In this document: positions 33,995-45,757 of the stretch, piece by piece
How positions within the stretch are numbered: the stretch's first letter is position 1
How the letters are laid out: every line of letters begins with the position of its first letter
Assembly: GCF_010389155.1 (NCBI RefSeq)
Contig: NC_057769.1
Span: 15,500,735 to 15,564,734, forward strand
Length of the DNA stretch: 64,000 bases
Source: Erigeron canadensis
Lineage: Eukaryota > Streptophyta > Magnoliopsida > Asterales > Asteraceae
Direction of reading: 5' to 3'
The notes under the pieces: model-generated
Seen by the model: only the letters and a program-made list of their open reading frames with translations
What the model was told of the DNA's origin: nothing
The model's database searches: none
Made by a program: the position numbers and the translations under genes

Positions 33995-34912
33995 AAACCT
34001 GAGAAGTCGGGAAGAGTAGCCAAATGGGCTATCGAGTTAGGAGAACACGACATAGAGTTCAGAGCACGACATGCAAGTAAAGGGCAAGTACTGGTAGATT
34101 TTATTAGCGAGGTACATGAAGGCAACGACTCCATGACACACTCTGTGTCGCTAGAAGTAACAGGAAGTGTCGAAAATGACACCTGGAAACTATATACCGA
34201 CGGAGCAGCTAGCTCCGATGATTGCGGAGCCGGACTTATGTTAATCAGCCCGGAAGAGAAGGAATTCACCTATGCACTTAGGTTCGAATTCGAAGTGACC
34301 AATAACGAAGCTGAATACGAAGCACCGTTGGCAGGGCTTCGTATCGCAAGGGATATGAAGATACGAAATATCCAGGTGTATGTTGACTCCCAACTAGTGG
34401 CGTACCAAGTGAAAGGAACATACGAGGCAAAACACGGTACCATAAAGCTATATCTACAGAAGGTACAGGAGTTAATAGAATACTTTAGCCACTTTGAAAT
34501 AGAGCACATAAGAAGAAATCAGAACAAAAAGGCAGACGCCCTGAGCATGTTGGCATCTCTTACGTTCGGGCACCTGGGAAAACAAGTGTTAGTGGAAGTC
34601 CTGAAAGCAAGATCAATCGGAGAAAAACAGATATCAGATCTCGTAGAAGAGGAGGGCAAAACATGGATGACCCCCATCTACGAATACCTTGTAAGTGGGA
34701 TACTCCAGGCCGATAGGAGCGAAGCTCGCAAGATAAGGGTCAAAGCCCCGCAATATAAGATATTGGATAAAAAGCTGTACAGGAAAGGTTTTGTTACACC
34801 TTGGCTCCGTTGCGTAGGGCCTAAGCAAGCGGAGATGATCATCCGCGAGATACATGAGGGGATTTGCGGTGCCCATTCAGGAGCAAGATCTGTCGCTACG
34901 AAGGCCATATGA
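33995..34912 (+). pseudogene. A2 second (archaeal-type) RNase H and integrase zinc-finger start
   Basis: This continues the same frame after the stop. From MTHSVSLE at 34133, the RNase H residues are D23 (YTDGA), E59/E61 (NNEAEYE), D85 (YVDSQL) and D135 (NKKADALS). This second RNase H is diagnostic of the Tat lineage. A Leu to Pro change (EYEAP) is seen. The integrase finger begins with IREIHEGICGAHSG and the frame stops at 34912 (TGA). Confidence 0.88.
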
Positions 34913-35294
34913 CTCAGATATTTTTGGCCAACAATGCACCAAGACTCCACGACCTTGTTAAAGAACGGCGAAGCCTGTCAACTGCGCGCTAATGTTCCGC
35001 GACAACCGAAAAATGATATGATTTCAGTAACCTCAGCATGGCCATTCATGCAGTGGGGAATTGATCTCGTGGGACCCCTTCCCGAAGGTCAGAACAGAAA
35101 GAAGTTCCTAGTCGTAGCCATTGATTACTTCACTAAGTAGGTGGAAGCAAAGCCACTTGCCATAACAAATGGGGACCAGATAAAAAAAATTCGTATGGGA
35201 ACATATCATATGTAGATTCGGGGTACCTCATACAATAATATCTGACAATGGCCCATAGTTTGCAAAAGGTGTCTTCCCTGAGTTTTATAACAAC
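34913..35294 (+). pseudogene. A2 integrase, damaged central part
   Basis: The region shows integrase similarity in broken frames: the finger Cys is replaced by Gly (KNGEACQ), MQWGIDLVGP carries the first catalytic Asp, TK is followed by TAG (35138), one extra A near 35185-35192 shifts the frame, and a CAG to TAG change lies near 35254. The same area in A1 (11800-12080) is open, so these lesions are specific to A2. Confidence 0.8.
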
Positions 35295-35891
35295 ATGCAG
35301 ATAAAACAATCGTTCACATCTGTATATCATCCCCAAGGAAATGGGCAAGTAGAGGTGACGAACAGGGAAATAATAAAAGGCATAGAAAAGAGACTCGGAT
35401 GGAGTCATAAAGGATGGATAGATGAATTACCATTGTTCCTTTGGGCCAATAGAACAACACCCAAAAGAAGCAATGGGGAAACCCCCTTCAGTTTAGCGTA
35501 TGGGACGGATGCTGTAGCACCTACAGAGTTCCAAGTCTGTAAATATAGGACACTGAATACCGAAGGAAACTCGGAAGAATTAAGGGTTGACCTCAACCTA
35601 TTGGAGGAGCGACGAGAAATCGCAGCTATCAGAGAAGCTGCTTTCAAAAAGAAGATTGAAGAATACTACAATAAAAGGGTAAACCCTACAGCATTCAAAA
35701 CAGGGGACTATATACTACGATTAAATAGTGCAAGCGAAAAGGAATACACCGGAAAGTTAGGTCTAACATGGGAAGGCCCATATCGGGTACGAACAGCATT
35801 TGGGAATGGAGCATATAAACTGGAAACACTCGAAGGAACCCCGGTGGACAGAACTTGGAACAGTTCAAACCTAAAAAAATTCTATTGTTAG
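35295..35891 (+). pseudogene. A2 integrase C-terminal half
   Basis: The frame from MQIKQSFT contains YHPQGNGQVEVTNREI with the catalytic Glu, the PKRSNGETPFSLAYG segment and the C-terminal WEGPYRV motif (GPY/F type). It ends with NSSNLKKFYC and a stop. A1 carries the same end at 4600-4657. Confidence 0.87.
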
Positions 35892-36304
35892 ATTTTCTCT
35901 CTTTTCACATAAGCATTTTTTATGTATTTTATATATAAAGCAGAAATCCTACAAAACAAAAAAAAAGGGGACCAATAGTCTTCAACCAAGAGACTATTAT
36001 AGTCCTACATGGTCACGAACCATATTCAAAGCCCCACGAGGGACATTCAAAAAGACTAGTCATTTACAAATAAGAGGATCGCAACCTCATAAAGGGAAAA
36101 AGCTGGCAGGGACACCTGAACAGACGACCCTATAAATACATAAATATAAATCCAAATAGAAGGCATACAAGTTTGGTATAACTAAAATCCACATAGCTAG
36201 TTAACACGGGGCTTAACCACAAGAAAGTGATACACCCTGGGATCACGAAGATGAGTAATATCGTGAATATAGTTACTATGATAACTTGCCAGATTAAAAA
36301 TGGA
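35892..36304 (+). other. A2 spacer between integrase and the antisense frame
   Basis: No coding frame is supported in either direction. It matches the A1 stretch 4301-4600 in reverse complement, which shows the spacer is an old part of the family. Confidence 0.6.
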
Positions 36305-36874
36305 TTAGTCGAATGCCTCCTTCGCCTTCAGATACTCTGGAGACTCTTCGGAATGGGTAGCAAAGATAATCCCTTTCTTCTTGGACGCATTCACAACAGC
36401 ATCAACCAAAGCAAAAGCCTTGGGACCCGTTGCAAGAGTCTTGCAGACGTGAGGAATCACCTTCTTCACAAATGTCTCCACTTCCTCCCGTAGGCACATG
36501 TTCTCCAGATCCTTCTGCAAGATCTCGTCATGACGCCTTCCTAGACTAGCCCGGAGTGCTCTTACCTCCACGTCCTGTTCCAACAACCGCTTTTCAAGAA
36601 CGGCGATTATGTCAAGTAAATTCTCAGCCATCGCCTGCGACTCTTTCAACATATCTTGAGAATACTCGTATTCTCGACATAGTCCACGGACCAACAAGTT
36701 CTTGCGTTCACTCATTTCTTCTGATGCCAGCTCTTTCTCCATAAACTCACGAGAGGAATTACCTGAAAAAGATATGGGGGGAACAACAGTAACACCTTTT
36801 CCTTTTTTTGCTAAAGCATCATCCATAGGAGCAGCTGACGATCCAACCTCTGCTGCCTTTCTTTTTGAAGTCAT
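36305..36874 (-). pseudogene. Antisense additional ORF of family A (A2 copy), coiled-coil protein
   Basis: The frame runs opposite to pol. I chose the ATG at 36874 (MTSKRKAAEVG) because the A1 copy starts at the same place and its upstream sequence differs; the frame is open further upstream. It has a basic KRK start with a KKGKG cluster, a central coiled coil (from LKESQAMAEN through VRALRASLGR to LREEVETFVKKV) and a compact end with ALVDAVVNASKKKG. It ends at TAA 36305 about 37 codons before the A1 version, so it is probably truncated. I do not recognise a named family. Extra frames of unknown role, some antisense, are described for Tat elements. Confidence 0.7.
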
Positions 36875-37140
36875 GATAGTGAAGGACGATAGAAATTCAA
36901 GGTATGATAACACGATAGAGAAATAAGGAAAAAGTGAAAAAGAATTATTTAAAGTGGTGGTTGTCTACTTTTATGAGGGAGCAGTCAGAAAACCCTAACC
37001 GTCGATCCAACACTTTGGGATACGTGCACTGACAATGAGGACTTTAGGTTTTCCCACTTTTTCACAAACAACCCCTGAGCAAATACAACAAATTCCGAAT
37101 AAGTCCAACGCAATGATTGTTTGGCAAAAATCATCACCTC

Positions 37141-37152
37141 GGACTGGGGGCT
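37141..37152 (+). promoter_or_regulatory. Polypurine tract of A2
   Basis: GGACTGGGGGCT directly precedes the 3' LTR. Confidence 0.75.
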
Positions 37153-37612
37153 TGATGATATACCCATATCAGTACACAGGACATACCACTAGGAACTGTG
37201 ATACGAAGGGTTGTCCGTAACGAAGGTCTCCGCTGTAAAATAAAGAGATATGAATTGTTCCCCTATAATCCAGGGATTTGGTCTTATCTCTTAGTCCATG
37301 AAAAAAGGAAACGATCCTCCTGGACTTTCTATTCCCTAAAACTTAGAAAGTCTTTAGCTTTTCCTCCAAGATAAAGTCTCCCTATAAAAGAGACTCATAA
37401 GACCTCACAAAGGCATTCAGTTTATTATCCTCACATATACGATCAATCAGATCTAAAGATACAATCATCGGCACGATCCCAATTGGCCAAATACTAATCA
37501 TATTCAAATCGGCGTAAAGAGATTCACTCTACCTTCAGGGAATCGCCAACAAACAACTAAAAACACCCATCATCCCCGTTTCTAAACCTAATCTAGGCTT
37601 GGTGTACAACCA
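37153..37612 (+). repeat. 3' LTR of A2
   Basis: This LTR is 460 bp, exactly the length of the 5' LTR, and abuts the GGTCC duplication at 37613-37617. Confidence 0.95.
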
Positions 37613-37617
37613 GGTCC

Positions 37618-37742
37618 CTACCAGAACTAGAAGACCAAAACAGAACCATACCGGTACAACAAGGTCAAGATTGTACCGAGCTCACGCCAATGCCCGAGTC
37701 TCTACTCCAGCACAAATTTATGGCGAGATCACCGAGGCAAGA
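37618..37742 (+). pseudogene. Element B gag-like frame, second piece
   Basis: The 125 bp between A2 and solo LTR D continues the B frame (for example LEDQNRTIPVQQGQD) and ends with the CAAGA duplication. It resembles degenerate versions of the GQDQDRS repeat. Confidence 0.7.
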
Positions 37743-40700
37743 TGTAACACCCCACCGTTGGCGGAAACATGAGGTGTCATGAAAAAGTACAACACGACAT
37801 GGAATTACATAGATACTACTAATGAAATAGAATATAATAAATATATTCCCAAAAACATGAGTTCAAAATCATATCAGTGCTAAAATAGCTTATTACAACT
37901 AAGTCCATAAAGAAATAATCCAAGGCGTGTAGCCTTAAAGTCTGACAATAAATAAAGGAGCACTAAACTCCGAAGTCCAAGCCTAGCATTGCAGTCTTTA
38001 TCCCTGATTAACTTGAGTACTTGAAAAGTATACTAAAACGTGTCAACACAAAAGTTGGTGAGTTCGTAAGTTTTATGTCAAAAAGTCTAGTCAAAGAAAT
38101 AAGTCTTTTGTCGATTCTTTTAAGTCTAACAGGTATAATTCAATATATAACGAGCAGAATTATGGCATAATAAGTCCAACAGTCTCAAGTCTCAATGTCT
38201 CAAAGTCCGGCCTTACAGTAGTTGCCTTAGTCCAAAGTCTCAAGTCACCAATACACACAATAAGCACGTCATAAAGCACAACAAACACATATCACACACA
38301 TACAAGACAGAAGCACGTCAAATGGCACAAGTAACTCTTTACGCACAGGCTCGATATTGAACATAAACAGAAATCGACAAAACTGTTTAAAAATAACAAC
38401 TATACTTTTCACCCCAAAACATGTAAAAAGAGAGGCTATGAAACTCACCTGAAAGCAACACAAGTATAAGACTATCCCCATCGCTACTTTCCTTTTTGTT
38501 CGGTTGGATCAAAAACTAATAAAAAAATATTAAAAGTGTTCATCATATGACGACTTGATTGGCAGATCAACTTGTTTGGAGAGTTTGGTTGGGGGACGTG
38601 GCAACATTCTAACCAAATAACCAAAGCCACTTGCATTGATTTATTTTTGTTTTCTTTTTAATGACATAAAAATATAGTAGTTTTTATTAAAATAATAAAT
38701 TTTGGTTGGGTTGTTAATGGGAGTGTAAAATTTTGGTTTGGTTGAGTTGGATAGATTTAAGAGAGAGAAATTAGTTTTTTAATGAATAGTATCGTTGGGT
38801 TGGGTTGTGAATGTGGATGGCCTAAGTATCCTAGATCAATGAACAAGAACACGAATAGTCAGATACACCTGAAATAAGCTCACTATCTGTCCAAAAGTCC
38901 TATATTGTCCACAAGTCACCCAATAATTACTTAAATTTGATTGTACTTGTCTATGTCCTATACTAGTGTCTTAGGAAATGCCATTATGTCTCATCAAGTG
39001 TCATAATATTTATAATAGCCTTGTTGTCCTTATAAATTTTCCATGTGCAATGTTTCTTCTAATAATGTCACATTTTAAAATGTTTATATCTTGTCAACTA
39101 TTTTTATGAAATGTCATCATAAAAATATGTTAAATCCGATAAGTCATTAATCATTGTTATATAAATGTATAGTATAATTTATATAATTTTTACAAAGTCC
39201 TTATATTTAGTCATATGTCCATATTAGATTAATCGTTATATATATTTATATACATATGTCCATGTCAATTTAATACTTGTATATATATATAAGTCCATAA
39301 TAACTCCGACATTATGATAATTTGGAATGAATATAAACATGGCCTAATTAAGTAGATTCCAAATCTGAATTTTGACCAGAATGTTTAATTTTGACATTGA
39401 CCAGAAAACTTAATTTTGACTTTGACTAGAAATCTGATTTTGACTTTACAAACCCTAATTTTGACTTGACAAAACCTTAATCTATTTTGACCATAAAAAG
39501 TCCAATTACAACACATGTATGACCAAAAACCTAATTTTGACCAAAATATCATTTGAATATGTCGTTGACCGGCGTTGACCGAATCGAAAATCAAGATTCC
39601 GGGTAGATCTATGAACCATAACCGACTTTCAAGACCAAAAACGCGATTAACCTTCGGGTTTATTCCAGATTTAATCGAAATCATTTCAAAAAAACACTTA
39701 TAATTTTGAATTAAACAAGATTTCGATTTTTATAGTTATGTATGAACCGAAAATACAAGGAAACACATCAAATCTAAACAAGAACATGGTTTTCAGACCA
39801 AAACTTTTCGGATTCAAAGGATTTTGGGCTATAACTTCTCGGATTTACAAGTTTTCGGATCCAACATTCCGGATTTAAAGCACTTCGGATCCAAGATTTC
39901 GGTTTTTCACATATACATATGCATTACCTCATCGAAAAACATGTATTTTGTCAAGATATTTTAGATCTATATATATACATATATATACGAAAATATAAAT
40001 ATATTCTTGAAGAGTTCGAATTTTTAAAGAAAGTTTTTCGGATTCATATACATATACCATGTACAAACCGATTTATACATACATATGAAAGCAATTTGTG
40101 AATTTTTGTTGAAGAAAAACCATTTAGATCCATAGATCTAATCAATACTTACCAAGATATACAAGAAAAGTGATGAAAATGATGAAAAATAGTGGTGGTT
40201 TGTGGTAGTCGTGTGGCGGCCGGTGGTGGTTGGCCGAGATTAGAGAAGAAAGGGGATGGGGGCGGCTAGGAGAAAAAAGGGGAGAGGGAGAAAGAGTGAG
40301 AAGTGTGCGTGTGAGAAATGAGAGGGTTAATAGTGGGGTTAGGGTTTTGTTTGTTCCAAAAGTCCCTTAGCCCTAAGTTTGACTTTCATCTAATATGGTT
40401 TGACCCGACAATTCAAGAAGACTCGGGACCCGTAAATACATTTTGTTGACGTATTTAAATGTAACTTTTCAATAGCTTTCTGTTGGATATAAACATGTAT
40501 ATATTTGTTTATTAAATCTTTATTTGATTAAATTCAAAGTATTTCATTTAATTTGGCATTTCCACAAGACAACTAGTATTTCTCTTATTCTCGAGTCTAC
40601 CTGAAATTTTTCTGAAGTCTAAATGCTCATAAAGCCCAAAATAAACACAAATCCATTTATTCCATGATAAGTCTTAAAGTCTAACGACATACATAAACAA

Positions 40701-40761
40701 AACAAACTAAAAATGACCGGAAAAGTACTTCGGGAGATACGCTCAGATGACAGTTGTCACA
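37743..40761 (-). mobile_element. Solo LTR D, 3.0 kb, chromovirus-like Gypsy family
   Basis: The segment starts TGTAACACCCCACCG and ends GTTGTCACA on the plus strand, with CAAGA at 37738-37742 and 40762-40766. The start is similar to the LTR of element E (TGTAACACCCCGACTAAGGC, then GGAAACA), so D belongs to a related family in the same orientation. No primer site, coding region or second LTR is present. Clean flanks with B coding sequence on both sides make an LTR-LTR recombination product the best explanation. Confidence 0.88.
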
Positions 40762-40766
40762 CAAGA

Positions 40767-40962
40767 CGGAGACGGGACCACGCTGCCGTTACAAAACCGA
40801 GACGAGCCCGCATATACAATGCCTCAAAAACAGGATGAGAATGGATCGGACCACACTCCCTTTTATTCAGAAAAAACACGGCTACACATGGCTACCCTCC
40901 GAGCGGATGGGTCGCAAGCAAAGACGCCACGAATAATAGACAGGTAAATCACTGATGCATAC
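40767..40962 (+). pseudogene. Element B gag-like frame, third piece
   Basis: After D the frame continues (for example LPLQNRDEPAYTMP) to an in-frame TAA at 40945, then on to the CATAC duplication (40958-40962). Past E the same frame continues from 55505. Confidence 0.7.
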
Positions 40963-43900
40963 TGTAACACCCCGACTAAGGCGGAAACACGAGATGCCAC
41001 AGAACGACATGGTACAAAAGATTTAAATATAAAACATCAACTCAAGTTTTCAAATGACATTCAAAATCCAAAAGATTACAAATTAAAGATGACGTCCAAA
41101 TCCATTACACAACCAAATTCATAATTAAAATGATTAAATGTTTGCAATACTCGTCCAACCATACAAGCATATTAGAGTCCAAAAGGGGGGTCCACGCTAC
41201 GCACCTAAATCTTTAACCTGAAAAGCATGAAGAAGAAGAAGTGTCAACTACGAGAGTTGAGTGAGTTCATAGGTTTTTAACTAACAACATAAAGTGTATA
41301 TATATATCCATCATAACCAAAAATTTGAGAGTCACCAAAATTTCCATGTATACCTCCAATGTCGCATTTGGAAAGCGTATGTTCCACTTACTATAATCAA
41401 CGTAGTGAAATTTCTATCATATAACCACGAGGGTATAATTCAATCAACCTTGATGAGTAAATGCTTGAGCCACTACTACTACCATTTTTTCGAAGTCCAA
41501 TAATAAATAGATAAATCTTGCACGAGCTGTCAATCAAGTGCCGTAACAATAATAATAAAAAGGGGTCGTGCCATGGAGACGACCTAAGTAAGGTAGCTAG
41601 AACACCCGTGGTCGGACTGGAAGTGGAGGTTGTCACAAAGACAACCAACCTTCCACCGTTACACAATTGGGTGGGTGGACGAAACCTAGTTGCGCAACTA
41701 ACTAACTACAGGCCTCCATAATCGGAGTAAATAGTAGTGAACCGAAGAAAGCGGTTTGACAGAACTCAAGCTCATCATATAAATCATTTATCATAATGAA
41801 CATACGAAACAATTTCATTTCATAATCATAATATCAAGAATCATTTCATATATTTGTAATAATAAAAGCAATTTAGCTTATATATCATGCTTTTCACCCC
41901 GATAGTTAAAACACATAAAATAGTTTGAAAGGGGGCTATGACTCACTTGAATTGAGAGTGAAAGAGGGCTGATCAAAAGCGAGATCTCTGGCTAGTGGTG
42001 TCTTTCCTCAAGCAAGCCTAAGCCAAGGTATTCGAAATATGCACAACGTAAGTGTGTTTTACATGAACTAGTAAACTAGATCATGAGACGTATGCTAGTA
42101 GACTTGCCCAACTTTGGTTGTTGTTTAAATTATGGAATTCAAGTACATTATGTTGTTCACCTCATTTGGTTGGAAGACATTTGGTAGTAAAGGTCATTCA
42201 TACGATTTTTGTTCGGTTATTGAAATTTCGGTAGTTTAACTTCGTTTTATATATATTTTCCATCGCATACTTTGTTTAATAACCATATTTGACATTTGTG
42301 TTCTCATAATATCAATATTGATGTATCTTGCTGATTTATAATTATTTATTTAATTTAATATTATTTAATTAATTATTTACTTATTTTATTGGTTTATTAA
42401 TCAAATAATTCCTTATAATTATTTTTAAGTCCTTAAATTATCTCTAAAATTCATAGATAATTATAGATGGATTATCTACTGATTTTCAAGCCCTTTTATT
42501 TGTAACATTGTGATTCTTATATTTATTTGTGCCTTATTTCTATTTATTTAATAATAATGATTAATTAGTGACTTTTACTTAATAATTTACTTTTAAATTG
42601 TATAATTCTTGCTCCCTTGCTTGTAGTTATTTTTACCCAGTAGGTTTTAGTCACTTTTATCATTGGTTAAGTGGCTTTGATCAGATTCATGGTTTATATA
42701 ATTTATTTATTGATTTATATATCTTTTAATTACCATTTTAATTCATTAAATCATAGAAATCCTTACAAATCACCACAAGAGTTTTAGTCCAAAAATTCCA
42801 GGCCTTTTTAGGCACCTTTTATCAATAAAAATCTGTAACCATTCAACCTCTCTTGTGTCTTGCTTAAATTGAGGATTTTATAATTGAAAATCGTTTACCG
42901 AAATAGTGATTTTAGCCTCATTTCTTAGGCTATTAAGGTACTTCAAAATGGATTTTCATCCTAAATTCAACATTCACAGTAAGTTCATCATATTTTGGTG
43001 GTTCAAGTCGTGATGGTGGTGGTGGTGTGATATGTGCAATTTAGTGCTTTCGGTTAGTGATTATTTGACCCGAAAAGACGGTTTTTGAGCTTATTTTGCC
43101 ATGCATCAAATGAATTGAGTTTTATACTTTTAATATGTCGTATTTCCAGTATGTTCATCACATTTTCATGGTCATAAAGTTATGGTGCATGTGTGTGCTC
43201 AAAATGCATTTTAACAAGCTTTCGGTTTTCGATTTCAAGCATATTTTAACTTGTTTTGACCCAAGCTTTATATAATTGATATTTTGTGAATTTTTTCCAG
43301 AATATTTGCATGACTTTTAACCTATTTTTCAGTTGACACAAGTCTAGCTTCACCTCATAATCCAAACAACAATCCAACTTTCTTAAATCTAGCATGCATG
43401 TAATCATCTCATCATTTTTAACAACAAATCTTTATCCAACAACAATCCATCAACATAAAAATGTATTTTTATGAAATTTTCCAGAAATATATACATAAAC
43501 ATTATATAAAATATGTTCATCTTTTATATAAAAAGTTACTTTACAACTAATCAACACATATCCACCTTTTTGATGCTAACTTTCATAGATCCAACACTTT
43601 ATCAATAAAATCTATATTTTTATAAATATTTCCAGAAATATTACCTTCATAATATGTATGAATATAACCATTTTTCAAAGGAAAAATCATATCTAAGACT
43701 ATTAAACACACAACCACACTTTTGGGTCTTAAACTAGTCAAATCATTGGACTTTTCTTCATAGATTCAACATGCATGAGCATGAGGAGAAAAACCATATC
43801 AACTTTGCCCTCATTAAGTGTATATTTGAAAGGAAACTTGAAGATTCATAAAGAAAACATAAAGAAAATAAAATCTTTCGATGAAACCTTTTTAATATGA

Positions 43901-44891
43901 ACATAAACAAGATTAAGCAAGTAAAGAGATGAAGATTATACCCTTGAAGAACACTTTTTGGAGATGGAAAAAGGGCAGATTTTCGTGACTAATATGGCCT
44001 CCAACAACCCTATTCAAGCCCTAATACAACCCTTAAACTATGCTTGAATCAACCCTTTATTAATCTAGCCTAAACCCTTATTATTAGTATAAGTTTAAGT
44101 TGGATTTTTTGCCTTGTTCTTGCTCCCTTGATGGCTGCCGTTTTTGAGAGAGAAAGGAAGAGTATGGAAGAGTTTTTCTTGGGAGAAAATGATGTATGTG
44201 AAGTGTGTGTGAAAAGTGGAAGTTCCAAGACAAAGAGTGTGCATGTATATTTCAAAATGGGTGATGTATGTGTGTGATGAGGGGGGGACGGCCACATGGG
44301 GTATTCAAGGGGTTTTTCCCCTTTTTTTTTTTTTTTAAAAGTTGTGTAAGTATATTTGTTGTATGTATATATATTTGTGTTTGTTTTATAAGTGTAATGT
44401 AAGTTTAGTTGTAATATAAATGCATGTCTTATCCTAGCATATGTCTATGTGTGTGTCATGTATATGTGTATGTATGTATACATTTTTGTGTTTTAAATTT
44501 GTTACATGGCTTATTAGTTGCATTATTGTATTTATTTTAAGCATATATATACACTTAGAGATTTTTAAACACTTTTATATGCTTTATGAGTTATAAATAT
44601 TTTTAAGTTGTTCATGACATTTCTTGTGACCAAATATTATTTAGTTGGATTGATGGTACAATTTGTTGGATATTTATAAGGATTTCTAATTGTTATCTCA
44701 ACTTGTGAGACTCGCTTTATTAATTATAACTTGATTTGATCATTAAGGTTTTTGTTCAATCGTATTTTATTAAATTGAATTTAGATTACTAATTTGGGGC
44801 ATTACCTACTAGCTTCAAGTATAACTATGGCTTGCGGGAACGTAGACAACCTAACTAGCACATATATAATATTAAAAGTACGGTTGTTACA
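40963..44891 (-). repeat. 3' LTR of element E
   Basis: This 3929-bp LTR reads TGTAACACCCCG to GGTTGTTACA on the plus strand. It holds open frames of 60-90 codons (for example minus strand 41397-41666) that recur in the other LTR only because the LTRs are copies. An 11-base T run lies near 44326-44336. Confidence 0.95.
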
Positions 44892-44908
44892 TCCTTACCC
44901 CCTTAGAA
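44892..44908 (-). promoter_or_regulatory. Polypurine tract of E
   Basis: On the minus strand TTCTAAGGGGGTAAGGA runs up to the 3' LTR start (TGTAACAACCG). Confidence 0.8.
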
Positions 44909-45757
44909 GAATTCCGTCCCGGAATTTGAGTTTGCTTAGGGAGTAAGTGCGGATATTTCTCACGTATGAAGTCCTCGCGCTCCCATGTAAATTCGGGTCC
45001 GCGCTTTGTATCCCATCTGACTTTAACTATAGGGATCTTGCTCCTCTTAAGGCGTTTCTCATCGCGGTCAAGAACTTCTATTGGCTCCTCGCGAAATTGG
45101 AGCTTATCTTCCACTCGTAGTTCCTCGAGTGGAACTACTTTCGAATCATCCGCCACGCATTTCTTTAAATTTGACACATGGAAAGTGTCATGAACATCTC
45201 CCAATTCTTGGGGTAATTTCAACTTATAGGCCACGGGGCCTATTCTAGCCACAATTTCAAATGGCCCAATGTATCGAGGACTTAACTTTCCTCTCTTACC
45301 AAATCTCACTGTTCCTTTCCATGGCGACACCTTTAGGAGCACTTTGTCGCCGACTTCAAATTCTAGGGGCTTCCTTCTTTGATCCGCATAACTCTTTTGC
45401 CGATCTCTGGCGGCTTTAAGCTTTTCTTTAATGATAGCTACTTTGTCCGTTGTTTCTTGGACAAAATCGACGGTAGCTAGACTTCTTTCGCCCGTCTCTA
45501 TCCAACACATCGGAGACCTACACTTGCGTCCATATAAAGCTTCAAACGGTGCACATTGTATGCTAGAGTGATAGCTATTATTGTATGTAAATTCAGCATA
45601 AGGCAAGTGCTCATCCCAGCTTCCACTAAATTCTAATGCACAGGCTCTTAACATATCCTCCAACGTTTGTATTGTTCGCTCACTTTGTCCATCCGTTTGA
45701 GGGTGGTAAGCCGTGCTTAATGCTAGTGTTGTGCCCATAGCTTCTTGCACGTGACCC
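44909..45757 (-). pseudogene. E integrase C-terminal part
   Basis: The frame starts around [12 protein letters not shown], carries YHPQTDGQSERTIQTLEDML with the catalytic Glu, a YIGPFEIVARIGP module, and ends in VKVRWDTKRGPEFTWERED, a chromodomain-like tail of chromoviruses. It is one base out of frame with the upstream integrase: near 45757 the coding strand has CGTTTTGGGG where a further T would restore the frame. The stop is at 44887, inside the 3' LTR by a few bases. Confidence 0.9.

Larger units (their letters stand above)
31492..37612 (+). mobile_element. Element A2: gag-less Tat-type Ty3/Gypsy element inserted in B
   Basis: Two 460-bp LTRs (31492-31951 and 37153-37612) are flanked by GGTCC at 31487-31491 and 37613-37617. 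Inside lie the primer site, a protease-RT-RNase H-second RNase H-integrase region, an antisense frame and a polypurine tract. The primer site and the protease frame are about 40 bp apart, so gag is absent, as in A1. Pol is broken by several stops and one frameshift. LTRs differ at roughly 18 sites by eye. Confidence 0.95.

Noticed and set aside
37743..40761. Complete element instead of a solo LTR for D
   Set aside because: No internal direct repeats, primer site or coding motifs were found, and the CAAGA duplication fits the outer ends.
41397..41666. 89-codon minus-strand frame, identical at 52001-52270
   Set aside because: Both lie in the two LTRs of element E, so identity only reflects recent LTR copying. 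It has no recognisable domain.
44070..44297. Hydrophobic frames at 44070-44297 and 54675-54914
   Set aside because: They are LTR sequence of E with length changes in GT and T runs that alter the frame between copies, so they are not conserved as protein.
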